The notes under the pieces are model-generated. The model had not been told where the DNA came from. It saw nothing but the letters and a program-made list of their open reading frames with translations, and did not search any database. A program made the translations under genes and the position numbers. A stretch of DNA of 64,000 bases from Strongylocentrotus purpuratus (Eukaryota > Echinodermata > Echinoidea > Camarodonta > Strongylocentrotidae): positions 28,257,228 through 28,321,227 of the forward strand of contig NW_022145601.1 in assembly GCF_000002235.5 (NCBI RefSeq). The letters are read 5' to 3'. Numbering within the stretch: position 1 is the stretch's first letter; each line of letters starts with the position of its first letter. Of this stretch, positions 34,583 through 44,600 are shown piece after piece.

Positions 34583-36874
34583 ATGGATTTGAAGCTGATG
34601 ACACATAATGTTAACGGATTGGGGGACTTTAAAGCAAGGAAACGTTATTTTAATTATATGCTTAAACAGAACAAAGATATTATCCTTTTACAGGAAACTC
34701 ATTCTGTAGAAAAGGAAGAATCATTATGGAGAAATCAAGTTAGATCTGATATTATTTTCAGTCATGGAACTTCTAAGAGCAGAGGAGTATGCATTATATT
34801 AAGAAAGACACCCGATTTTAAATTGTTAGACTCCATTAAAGATATAATGGGACGATTTTTATTGGTAAAAGTTGAAATTCAGAAGAAAGTTTATGTGATA
34901 TGCAACATATATGCACCAAATAATGAGAAGGATCAGGTTGAGTTTTTTAAGAAGGTAGAATTGACCATACAAGATAACGTTGAAAATGGGGAAATTCTAA
35001 TAATTGGTGGGGACTTTAATTTAATTCAAAACCTTGATCTGGACAGGGCAGGTGGCTCAATGAAAAGCATTTGGAAGCACTCTGTGAATCTTATAGAAAA
35101 TCTGAAAATATATTTTGGTTTGGTTGATGTTTGGAGAATCAGAAACCCCTGCAAAAAAGGATTTACATGGAGAAGGTATAACCCACTGGTGCAATCTAGA
35201 TTAGATTTTTGGTTAATCCATGAATCCTTACAGAATACAATTAGTGAAAATGATATCATACCGTGTGTTTTGTCTGATCATGATCATGTTAGTTTGCACA
35301 TGAAAATTAAGACAAAAAATTCTAGTCCGTCCTACTGGAAATTTAACAATAGTCTATTGAATGATGTGGAGTATGTTAATGCTTTAGCTAATAAATACTC
35401 AGAATGGATTGGTGAGTTTACAGATAGTAATGATAAAGGAGGGCTATGGGATTGGTTAAAGTTTAAAATTAGAGAATTTACTGTACCATTTTCTAAGAAG
35501 AAGAAATGTGAAAGGGAAGAGAAAAGAAAGGCTCTTGAAAAAGAATTGAAAAAATTAGATGACAGGATGGCAGCAGAAGATATAGATGAAGAATTAATGA
35601 AAAAGAAAAGGGAAATAGAACAGGAGTTGTTTAAAATATATGACTATTTTGCAGATGGGGCAATCTTGAGGTCAAGGTGTACATGGTATGAGAAAGGGGA
35701 AAAGAGTACTAAATATTTTTTGTCATTGGAAAAAGGTCAAGCAGCAAATTCCAATATTGATGTTTTGATTTCAGATGTAGGACGTATTGATAAACAGTCT
35801 GAAATACAGGATTTCATTAAGAAATCATATAAAACTTTGTTTGAGAACAAAGATACGGTGGAAGATGAGGTGAGCAAAGATTACATAAGTCAGAGTAACA
35901 TTAAGCATCTCACAGACGAAGAAAGAAATTCATGTGAAGGAAATATCACTTGCTCTGAAGCTAGGGCAGAATTGTTAAAAATGGCTAGAAATAAAACACC
36001 TGGGAATGATGGGTTAACTGTGGAGTTTTATGAGATGTTTTGGCCTTTGATATCAAAAGAAGTTATTGATTCTTTCAATTTTGCATATGAAAATAGTGTA
36101 ATGTCTGTGTCACAAAGACAAGGTACAATTAAACTCATCCCTAAGCCTGATAGAGATAAACACACACTGAGCAATTGGCGTCCCATAACTCTTTTAAATG
36201 TAGATGTTAAAATACTTTCTAAATGCTTGGCGAAGAGAGTTGCTAAGGTGATAGGAAAGTTAGTAGATAGTCAACAAACTGCCTTTATTAATGGCAGATA
36301 CATAGGGGAAGGAATAAGATTGATATCAGACCTCTTACAATATACTAAGGAGGAGAATTTGAGAGGTATTATGCTAGCCCTTGATCTAACAAAAGCATTT
36401 GATTCAATAAGCCACAGGTACATGCTAAATTGTTTAGAAGCGTTCAATTTTGGACCATCTTTCATACAATGGGTTAGAACATTGCACACTAATATAAGTA
36501 GTTGTGTATTGGTGAATGGATTTACCACTGGATATTTTCCAGTGTCTAGAGGAGTCAGACAAGGTGATCCTCTGGCTCCTTTACTGTTTATACTGAGCTT
36601 GGAAGTTGTTCTTACAAGACTTAATAATAATGATAATATTCAGGCTTTTGAATTTAGTGGAAAACAAATAAAGTATACAGCATATGCTGATGACATAACT
36701 TGCTTTTGTAGGAATATACAATCAATGAAGATGGTTTTCAAAGTTTTTGAAGAATTCTCAATCATATCAGGTCTTTATTTGAATAAAAAACAAAAACGGA
36801 AGGTATATGGGTTGGGAAAGATAGGCACAATGGAAAAAAAACAAATGATATACATTGGGCAGACAAAAGCATAA
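34583..36874 (+). CDS. LINE ORF2: endonuclease and reverse transcriptase
   Basis: 763 residues. Residues 1-240 are an apurinic-type endonuclease: THNVNGL, LLQETH, NIYAPN (catalytic surface), GGDFN at 142-146 and SDHDH at 231-235. A Lys/Glu-rich linker follows, then the RT: TPGNDGLTVEFYEMFW, LIPKPD, NWRPITLLNVDVKILSKCLA, ALDLTKAFDSI, RGVRQGDPLAPLLF and the catalytic YADD at 701-704. These motifs place it in the L1/Tx1 group. The frame leaves the family consensus after residue 735 because of the A-run frameshift. Confidence 0.9.
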   Translation: MDLKLMTHNVNGLGDFKARKRYFNYMLKQNKDIILLQETHSVEKEESLWRNQVRSDIIFSHGTSKSRGVCIILRKTPDFKLLDSIKDIMGRFLLVKVEIQKKVYVICNIYAPNNEKDQVEFFKKVELTIQDNVENGEILIIGGDFNLIQNLDLDRAGGSMKSIWKHSVNLIENLKIYFGLVDVWRIRNPCKKGFTWRRYNPLVQSRLDFWLIHESLQNTISENDIIPCVLSDHDHVSLHMKIKTKNSSPSYWKFNNSLLNDVEYVNALANKYSEWIGEFTDSNDKGGLWDWLKFKIREFTVPFSKKKKCEREEKRKALEKELKKLDDRMAAEDIDEELMKKKREIEQELFKIYDYFADGAILRSRCTWYEKGEKSTKYFLSLEKGQAANSNIDVLISDVGRIDKQSEIQDFIKKSYKTLFENKDTVEDEVSKDYISQSNIKHLTDEERNSCEGNITCSEARAELLKMARNKTPGNDGLTVEFYEMFWPLISKEVIDSFNFAYENSVMSVSQRQGTIKLIPKPDRDKHTLSNWRPITLLNVDVKILSKCLAKRVAKVIGKLVDSQQTAFINGRYIGEGIRLISDLLQYTKEENLRGIMLALDLTKAFDSISHRYMLNCLEAFNFGPSFIQWVRTLHTNISSCVLVNGFTTGYFPVSRGVRQGDPLAPLLFILSLEVVLTRLNNNDNIQAFEFSGKQIKYTAYADDITCFCRNIQSMKMVFKVFEEFSIISGLYLNKKQKRKVYGLGKIGTMEKKQMIYIGQTKA

Positions 36875-37012
36875 GAATATTAGGCATTCATTTCTCATAT
36901 GATCAGGAAGTAGTCAGGAAACTGAACTTTGATAAGAGACTGGATGAAATAAAATGTACTTTCTTAAGATGGAAGAATCGGGGGGTTAACTTTAATAGGG
37001 AAAATTTAACTG

Positions 37013-38365
37013 TTGAAAACATTTGTTATGTCTAAGATTATGTATATAGTTTCCAATATTGAAATACCCAATGATTTTGTTGAGGTTGAAAAGTTGATGT
37101 TTCAGTTTATATGGAAAGGTCCAGATAAGATATCACGGGCAACAATGATTGCAGATTATACTGAAGGTGGTCTTAAATTCCCGAAACTAAAATGCATGAT
37201 AGAGACACAGCTGGTTAAGTGGATTCAGAGATATTATACAGAATCAGATCATCATTGGAAGTTGTTCTTTGACCACTATAGTAAACTATTTGGTGGAAAA
37301 TTGATTTTTATGAGTAATTATTCTATGAGCCAGTTGAATTCTCTTGGAATTCTCATATTTTATCATAACTTGTTGTTAGCATGGTCCAAGACAAAGGAGT
37401 ATAATCAATTTGTTGATGATCAAGGAGCCCAAGCAAGTGTACTTAGTCAAATTGTTTGGAACAATCAATATATTCTTATTGATAATAAATCAGTTTACTG
37501 TAAGGCCTTTCATGAGGCAGGTCTATGTTATGTATATCAACTTTTTGATCTACATGGAAACATTGTGCAATTTAATCTTTGGAAAGCAAGAGGAGTACCA
37601 GGTAAATACTACATGATATATTTGGCAATAGTATCGCTAGTCAGGAAGAAATGGGGAAGTTCATTTAATCAATTATTGATACAAATGTTCTTGGAGAAAA
37701 TAGATTATGAACATGATCAGTCTGACCTTTTGACAGTAGAAATTCAAAAACTAAAAACTAGAAATATTTATGTTGATTTAGTTAGTAAATTGACATGTAG
37801 ACCTGTCTGTGAACCCCTATTTTCCACTAAATATGGGATAGAAGAGGAGGAATGGCCACAAATGTATCTACTCCCATTTAAATGCACAATAGAAGTTAAG
37901 ATGAGAGTCTTCCAGTTTAAAATTTTGCATAATATTCTATACACCAATGAGAGACTATTTAAAATGAAGCAAGTTCAGACAGAACTTTGCACATTGTGCG
38001 AGACCTCTGTTGAAACTCCTTTACACCTTTTTTATGAGTGTAAGGTTGCTGAAGATTTAAGACGAGCTTTTGTTGATAAAATTGGTCTAAAGCTATCTGT
38101 CAGATATGAGGATCTATCTAGGAAAAGAATGATGTTTGGATTCATAAAGGATTGGAAGGGACCACATAAAATATTATTAAATCACTTAATTATCTTATTG
38201 AAGAGATACATTTATATTCAGAAATGCAGGAATTTAGTAGTAAGTTTCATAGGTTTTGAAACGTTCATTTGCAAAATCAGACATATAGAATTGGTAATTG
38301 CTAAACAAAAGCACAAAGAAAACATGCACTATAGAAAATGGTCCCCTATTGAGAATTTATTTTAA
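37013..38365 (+). CDS. LINE ORF2: C-terminal part
   Basis: 450 residues that continue ORF2 downstream of the lesions: KTFVMSKIMYIVSNIEIPND, FQFIWKGPDKISRATMIADY, GGLKFPKLKCM, then the CCHC-like CTLCETSVETPLHLFYEC near the end. This is the usual L1/Tx1 C-terminal region, involved in nucleic-acid binding. Its first ATG is internal and not a true start. Confidence 0.85.
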   Translation: MKTFVMSKIMYIVSNIEIPNDFVEVEKLMFQFIWKGPDKISRATMIADYTEGGLKFPKLKCMIETQLVKWIQRYYTESDHHWKLFFDHYSKLFGGKLIFMSNYSMSQLNSLGILIFYHNLLLAWSKTKEYNQFVDDQGAQASVLSQIVWNNQYILIDNKSVYCKAFHEAGLCYVYQLFDLHGNIVQFNLWKARGVPGKYYMIYLAIVSLVRKKWGSSFNQLLIQMFLEKIDYEHDQSDLLTVEIQKLKTRNIYVDLVSKLTCRPVCEPLFSTKYGIEEEEWPQMYLLPFKCTIEVKMRVFQFKILHNILYTNERLFKMKQVQTELCTLCETSVETPLHLFYECKVAEDLRRAFVDKIGLKLSVRYEDLSRKRMMFGFIKDWKGPHKILLNHLIILLKRYIYIQKCRNLVVSFIGFETFICKIRHIELVIAKQKHKENMHYRKWSPIENLF

Positions 38366-38618
38366 TTATCCATAATTATATTTTGATAATGATACAGTTC
38401 AAACCACCCGAGACTGATTTTTTAGTTTTTACATCAGGTCTGTTTGTTTGTTTGTTTGATTGTTGTTGTTTTTTGGGGTAATTGTTACAGTGATTCGTAT
38501 TTGATTATTGTTCTTTAAATGTTATACAATTATTTAATTCTTGTATGATTGTTGTTTTTGTAATGTTACAAAAAATTTCGAAAATCAACAAAAATTTGGA
38601 AAAAAGAAAGAAAAAAAA

Positions 38619-38762
38619 ACTGCTGGCGAACAGAGCAACAAGACCAAGCTCTGTAATTGATAGGTTGATCCAATTGTTAGGTTTGTCAAATAATGCCGAG
38701 TTTGTGCGACTGAACTTAGTGGAACAAGTCGATTATATTAATTTTATGTCATACGTTTTTTG
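38619..38762 (+). mobile_element. Solo LINE 5' UTR copy
   Basis: From CTGCTGGCGAACAGAGCAAC onward this matches, in inverted orientation, 57190-57045, which lies just upstream of the minus-strand LINE endonuclease ORF. Shared words include AAGACCAAGCTCTGTAATTG, AATAATGCCGAGTTTGTG and TTTTATGTCATACG. It therefore appears to be the 5' UTR of that family, sitting directly after the Tx1 tail. Confidence 0.7.
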
Positions 38763-38789
38763 TTTAAATAATTTTTTCGGGAATAAAGC

Positions 38790-39905
38790 GTGACATTAGG
38801 AAATGCAAGAGACTATATACTACGTAATAGCATCAGAAGATTGATAGACAAAGCCCAAACCAAGTACATCAGAGGTATCCTGACCACTGAAACCCTACGC
38901 TCGGAACCGAAACGCTTTTGGTCTTATGTTGCCCACAAGAAAAAAGACCATAGCGGAATCCCTCCATTACAAACCACCACTGGAGTCTCTTTCGACGGAA
39001 AGAGGGTCTGTACCACCACCGTAAATTGCAGTGGGCCTATCATCCTCCGTGAGAACTGCACCCTCCACCTCAGATGCACATCACCCGGCTGGGGAACATC
39101 ATCAACAGGAAGAGGGTCTGTACCACCACCGTTAATTGCAGTGGGCCTATCATCCTCTGTGAGAACCGCACCCTCCACCTCAGATGCACATCACCCGGCT
39201 GGGGGAACATCATCAACAGGAAGAGGGTCTGTACCACCACCGTTAATTGCAGTGGGCCTATCATCCTCTGTGAGAACTGCACCCTCCACCTCAGATGCAC
39301 ATCACCCGGCTGGGGGAACATCATCAACGAGAAGAGGGTCTGTACCACCACCGTTAATTGCAGTGGGCCTATCATCCTCCGTGAGAACTGCACCCTCCAC
39401 CTCAGATGCACATCACCCGGCTGGGGGAACATCATCAACGAGAAGAGGGTCTGTACCACCACCGTTAATTGCAGTGGGCCTATCATCCTCCGTGAGAACT
39501 GCACCCTCCACCTCAGATGCACATCACCTGGCTGGGGGAACATCATCAACGAGAAGAGGGTTTGTACCACCACAGACGATTGCAAGAGGACATAATTTTG
39601 ATTCGCCCGCTTTCACCAAATACATCAGGTTTCCAACAGTAGATGTTAAGCTCGGGCAACGGCGGTCCCAGCTCCCGGAGGCAATCTCTGGGGAAGCTTT
39701 TCATGAATATTTGGAAGACATCAAACGAGAAAGAAAACAAGAACAACAAGGAAAGATAGCTCGGCAAGAAGAAAGGATGAGGAAGAAACAAAAAAGACAA
39801 GAACAATTAAGGGTCAGAAAAGAAAACAGAGAAAGGGAAGATGAAGAAAGAAGAAATAGAAGAGCAGAAGAACAGCATCAGAAAAATGATAAGAAGCTGA
39901 TGTAG
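38790..39905 (+). pseudogene. Chimeric open frame: LINE linker, 37-codon repeats, charged tail
   Basis: 371 residues. Residues 1-70 (SIRRLIDKAQTKYIRGILTT, RSEPKRFWSYVAHKKKDHSG, IPPLQTTTGV) match the linker between endonuclease and RT in jockey/CR1-like LINEs. Then come about five copies of a 37-residue unit (PPLIAVGLSSSVRTAPSTSD...). The last 110 residues are strongly charged, EDIKRERKQEQQGKIARQEE, a likely coiled coil of unknown origin. The frame stays open because the DNA unit (111 bp) is a multiple of three and lacks a stop; equally long frames exist in the other phases. A real protein is doubtful. Confidence 0.45.
39001..39590 (+). repeat. 111-bp tandem array, about 5.3 copies
   Basis: AGAGGGTCTGTACC recurs at 39001, 39111, 39222, 39333, 39444 and (variant) 39555. 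The units are almost identical, indicating recent expansion. GC content is well above the surroundings. Confidence 0.95.
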
Positions 39906-40260
39906 AAGAAATAAGACAGTAGAAAGCAGAAATCAGAAGAAAAGACCAAAGATCAAGAAAGTGAGACAAGAAAGAAGACGGTAGATGAATCAATGAATAA
40001 AGAGCATCAGACGAGGGAAGAAAGTGAGAGAAGGAAGGCAAATTCAGAACAGCAGAGCAGGAAAAAGAAACGAAAGGCAGACGGAATTAATGAGCTGGGC
40101 AAAAAGAAGAAAGAGTCTTGTACAATAGCAGCAGCAAAGCAGAAGAACTAAACTCTCACTACAAATCCATCTTCACCGTGGATGACCCAACTGTTAAGCC
40201 ATCCTTCTTCTCGGCCCCATATCCATTGACCCAAGAGAAGTCATGCAGTTGATGCAAGGT
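39906..40260 (+). other. Purine-rich stretch after the repeat ORF
   Basis: A/G-rich sequence that would continue the Lys/Glu/Arg-rich reading in interrupted frames; no domain. Confidence 0.45.
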
Positions 40261-40274
40261 TGTTAGTATTTGTG

Positions 40275-40500
40275 GTATTTTTATTGCAGTGTCCTTAAGA
40301 ATCATGGCGTTTCAGTTTCAAATTTTTGCTGGATTATTTCTTCTGTAAATATAAAAAAAAGAGATAGTGACATGGAGGTCTCCAATTTTTTTATTCCGGT
40401 GTTTTCGAGGATTATTGTTTTTCAGTTTCAAGTGTTTGCAGAATTAATTCTTGCGTGACACAGGTCCTTGTGAATATAAAAGAAGAGATAGTGACAACGA
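40275..40500 (+). repeat. Diverged tandem duplication of about 115 bp
   Basis: TTTTTATTGCAGTGTCCTTA and TTTTTATTCCGGTGTTTTCG open two similar units, each with GTTTTTCAGTTTCAA-like text and ending ATATAAAA...AGAGATAGTGACA. Confidence 0.7.
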
Positions 40501-40715
40501 AGCCACTCGCCTCCATAAATTTGCTTTGCTACTCCACGGCTGGCCTGAACGTTGTTATCTCTTCCTTGATATTTAAAAGGACCTGAATTTTAAAAAAATG
40601 AAATTATGCTCATACTTATTTGAGAGCTATCAAATACTACTAATAACAAGATGGATATCTTTATGGCGCACATATTCACCACACAAGATACTCAAGGTTC
40701 TCCAATATCATTTAA

Positions 40716-41217
40716 AGGTAATACAAAGTTTTGGTGTGGGGTCGTGACTTTGGTTCAAATTCACATATTGGAAGCATATGCGATCCTACAATATTCACTG
40801 ATCGTTGTCGCGGTCAGTATTGACTCTAAAGTTATGAAATTGTAAATAATGAACACTTTATGTTGTATAGCTTCCTCTCAAGGTCAAGATATTAATTAAG
40901 CTATAAAACAATGTTTCTGGACTAAAATCGACCGATTAGCTATTCCCGTTCGAAAATTATATACCACAACTACATAATCTGAGATTTTCATGGTCGCAGC
41001 TACCATTGTACGGCCGTAGGAGCTATTTAAAATTTATCAAAATTTACCGGGAGCACCGGTAAATCTTTATATTCAATTTTTCTCGAAAGCAGAAGTGTTT
41101 TAGGGGCTAAAGATTCTAGTGTTTTTAATACATCCACAGGGGCATCCAAATATATCAAACTTTTAAAGAATCACTATCCACCCATTTTTCAAAATTTCCC
41201 AAAACTTTGTAATACCT
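40716..41217. mobile_element. TTAA-flanked MITE, copy 1
   Basis: The termini AGGTAATACAAAGTTTTGG and CCAAAACTTTGTAATACCT are near-perfect inverted repeats. They are flanked by TTAA at 40712-40715 and 41218-41221. A second copy in opposite orientation lies at 63277-63751. TTAA with AGG...CCT ends suggests a Kolobok-like rather than piggyBac relative. No coding sequence. It lies just beyond the DCAF17 stop, so it may be in that 3' UTR. Confidence 0.85.
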
Positions 41218-41229
41218 TTAAGCTGTAGC

Positions 41230-41415
41230 TAGGCTACCAATTGGGGTGTGCACAGTATTCAAGGAATTCCTTCCTTCCTTCCAGTACCCATTCAATTAAC
41301 ACCTTGGTGGAGTATGGCATATGTAGATTATGTTTTGCCAAATGACTCCAGCTGGGGCTCAAACCCACGACCTTCACATTTCTAGTCAAGTGTATAAACC
41401 GCTTGACTATGATAT
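41230..41415 (-). mobile_element. tRNA-derived SINE
   Basis: On the minus strand, A box TAGTCAAGCGG (41399-41409) and B box GGGTTTGAGCCC (41355-41366) are followed by ATCTACATATGCCATACTCC and GGGTACTGGAAGGAAGGA, the body shared with the other SINEs here. It lies 40 bp after the DCAF17 stop codon, so it probably forms part of its 3' UTR. Confidence 0.85.
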
Positions 41416-41454
41416 CTCTACGACACACAGCTGAAAGAGCTCTCATAATAGATG

Positions 41455-41661
41455 CTATCTTTTCTTGGACCTGTGAATAGTGATCGTCCTCTTTGCTGTC
41501 TCGTTGCGTTCCTGCTTGCGTTCCTGCTTGCGTTGAGCTCTGAAAACCTGGCAGACCCATTTGCCTGATCTCTCCTTGTAGTTATGAATCAGAGTATCCA
41601 GGTCCATTGAAAAGTGATGTTCTCCATTCTGGGGTATAGCAAATTGAGAAGCATAACACAA
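41455..41661 (-). CDS. DCAF17: DCAF17 last exon
   Basis: Reads LCYASQFAIPQNGEHHFSMD, LDTLIHNYKERSGKWVCQVF and a basic tail with KQERKQERNE, ending in TAG. The family ends HEVYFDRDLVLHIEQKPNRV then FSCYVYQ, which aligns. The acceptor is TCAGAG, with a second AG two bases upstream; only the inner one keeps frame. The short Gln-Glu-Arg repeat comes from duplicated GCGTTCCTGCTT text. Confidence 0.85.
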   Translation of the reverse strand: MCYASQFAIPQNGEHHFSMDLDTLIHNYKERSGKWVCQVFRAQRKQERKQERNETAKRTITIHRSKKR

Positions 41662-44600
41662 CTCTGAATATGTGGAACCATTACAGATTTTATATCCAGA
41701 ACATGAAAAATGCTAGAATGAGACAGAATAAATTTAATTTCTACATTTGACATTTTTACAAATTTGTTAAAGGTAAAGGCCAGTTATGGAAACGCCCCCT
41801 TCTCAAAAAATGAAATGGAAGCTCTTATTACCAATCATGTGAAAGAATATGTTTTGAATAATACGTGATGATACAAATTTTGCAGAGAAGCCGCCTACTT
41901 ATTGATATATTTGGTAAATTAGTATTTGGACCTGATAGATATAACGTACGTGAACCAATCTTGGTCATTTTTCTCTGTATTTTTATGGAATTTCGTAGAA
42001 AACTAGATTATTTTCCTAGACTTCTAGTGAAATCTGCTTTAAAGGTACTACATGTATGTCCCATTTGCAGTCCCAAAAAAATGAAAAGGTTAAATTCCAA
42101 CGGCATTTGAAAGATAATACTAATTTAGAACTTCCCTAAAAAAAAAGGGGGCTTGAAAATGTCTTTAAGTGGGAAAATAACGACTAATAGTTGTCGAATC
42201 GACTTAAGAGCTATAGAGCCAGTAAGTAAGTCTGATTTTCTGACTATTGTACCGAATGGTCGTACGTTTTATGCTGCGCAAAGATTCAATCAGTTTAATT
42301 TTGGCCATTAAAAGAAGTGGGTTATTGATGTAAACAAATGCTCATGTACCCTTTACAGCTCATTTTATGTATGTTATTACCAAAGAAGAAAAAAGCCAGT
42401 CAGTCACTCAATAGCGTCTGACAGTGAAGTCTAGCAAGTAAACAGGTTTCCTTGCATAATTTGAATACTAGGACACTGCTAACATTTAAAATTTCACAGA
42501 TAGGACATACATGACATATTCATAATTCCTGCAAAGTTCTACAGAATTTGATGTTGGCTGCAAAAGGGACATAGTATCTTTAATGACCGCCTGTACAGAA
42601 AGAAACCTGTCTATGAAGGCTGCTTTTTCTGCTTTCCTTGATAGAATTTCTTGTTGAAATGCACACATAAAAACCCTGTACCTAAAGACCACGGGCGGTA
42701 TTCTGAACCCTATGTTATCTCTAATATTGTTGTATCTTTGAAGATAAGATAAAGTTGGTATTCTGAACATTGTTGTAACTTTTGTGTTATCTTTTGTTGT
42801 ATCTTTTCTCTCATCTTATTGGCCGCGCCTGCGCTCATACTTTGGTGCGCTTGTAATTGTGCGTATTATTAATAAAGTGGCATTTAATCCTCATTTGCAT
42901 ATGCGCACGGGAGATAATATGTCGAGATAATTGGTTTTCTGAAAGTTGTTGTATCTTTTATCTTATCTTATCTTGCATGGTATTTACAACAATATTTACA
43001 ACAGGTAGGGGGTTGTTGTATCTTTCGTGGTGATATAATGGCGGCAATATTTTCTGCCCAGAACCAACTTCGTGCCAATAGACGAGTTAGAAGAAGATTG
43101 GGTGTTGACCGGACACATCACAGATGAGAACTTTCTAAGATATTACATGCTGGGATATGACGATTTTAATGCTTTCATCTTAACCAATATAGTGAAAGCG
43201 TGATTTGTCTTCATGATCCACATTCAACAGCGCATAATGATGACGCGCGTAATAAGTGCTCAAATAACTAATTACGCCCAAGATTAGTATGCGCTAGGCG
43301 CATCTTCAGATATGGCATAAAGTATTCCTATTGGTTGACCTACTTATCATGCTTATATAAAATAAATTTTGATTGGTAGGGTCCATAAAAATGGGCGTGT
43401 CATCAATGGTCAAAGATAAGATAGAGGCGGTCCTTCAAGAGATAACACAGGGATAAAACAATGTTCAGAATACCAACTTACAACAATATCAGCGCTGTGT
43501 TATCTCTGGAAGATACAACAAAAGATAACACAAAACTTACAACAATGTTCAGAATACCGCCCCACATGCCTATAAATCCCTAGTTGTCTGCCTTAAGCAG
43601 TCTTTCACTGCAGCAACTTACCTCATACCAGTCACCAGGCATCCTGAACGTCTTCAGGAGGCGTCCAGTCGGGTTGTCATGGAAAGTCACATGACCTACA
43701 TTAGAACATAAATCATCAGCTTGAGTTGCCATGGAAACAAACAAGATATCCAGGTCCGCTTCAGAGCCCATGTTATTGATCATCTACAAAAGGGAGAGAG
43801 TTGAATTGAGTCATCAATCAGGGTTGGGGTTCCATAAGCTATAAAAATTAACACATTTTATTGACAAAGAGTTGATATCAATCGCAACTATGTACATAAG
43901 AGATAGGAGATTGTAAACTTGCGATTGAATGGACTTGCAATTGATTTGGATCAATCAAAACTCTTTGTAAGATGGGGCCCAGATTGGTTTTTATAACTTA
44001 TAGCAAAAAACTCATGAAAATTTAAAGAACAACCCCATTATGGGGAAGGGGGTCTATTAGATAGATTTTTAAATGCATTTGGTGGTGCAGATTCTTTTTC
44101 AAATAGCCATCCTACAAGATTATGTAACAGGTTTCAGGAGCAGAGAGCACACATCTTTGTCATTTTATTTCCGAAACTCCTTGCCATTCAGTTACATGCA
44201 AAGTTTTGCCACTACAGATTAGAGAAAGAGATAGATAGAGAGTTTACCAAGTCTTTTCTGAAAGCGACTTGAGCAACATGTAATCAGTTACCTCTTCACT
44301 GAATGCCACATACATGGAGGCCTCCTCATCATCGTCCCCAAACCAACTCTTTCTATGTCTGATGAGTCTACCACTGCTTGACAAGGTGGTACCCATTTCC
44401 TTCATTTCTCTCTCCAGCTCACGATCATCGCGGTAAGGCCAGGGCGATATCACATGGTCCTGGACTAACTCGCTCTGACCGTCTTCATGCTGCTTCAATT
44501 TCAATACACTGCAGGCGAATAAAAATATCAATTCTATATATCCTGTTTTGTCAACGTTTGGCACTGTTTGTATACATGTCAGATAAAACATAATTCACTG

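Larger units (their letters stand above)
33885..38618 (+). mobile_element. Nearly complete L1/Tx1-type LINE
   Basis: 5'-truncated inside ORF1, it then runs through ORF1 C-terminus (33885-34173), a 410-bp spacer, ORF2 (34583-38365 in two pieces) and a 250-bp 3' UTR ending in an A-rich tail near 38605-38618. It is inserted in the second RecQ copy. Three lesions are visible: a frameshift in the A-run at about 36785-36797, a compensating one in the G-run at about 36979-36985, and a TAA at about 37002. The few defects imply a recent insertion. Confidence 0.85.

Noticed and set aside
39070-39585. 171-codon open frame on the minus strand.
   Set aside because: A by-product of the 111-bp repeat, whose length is divisible by three and which lacks stops in several frames.
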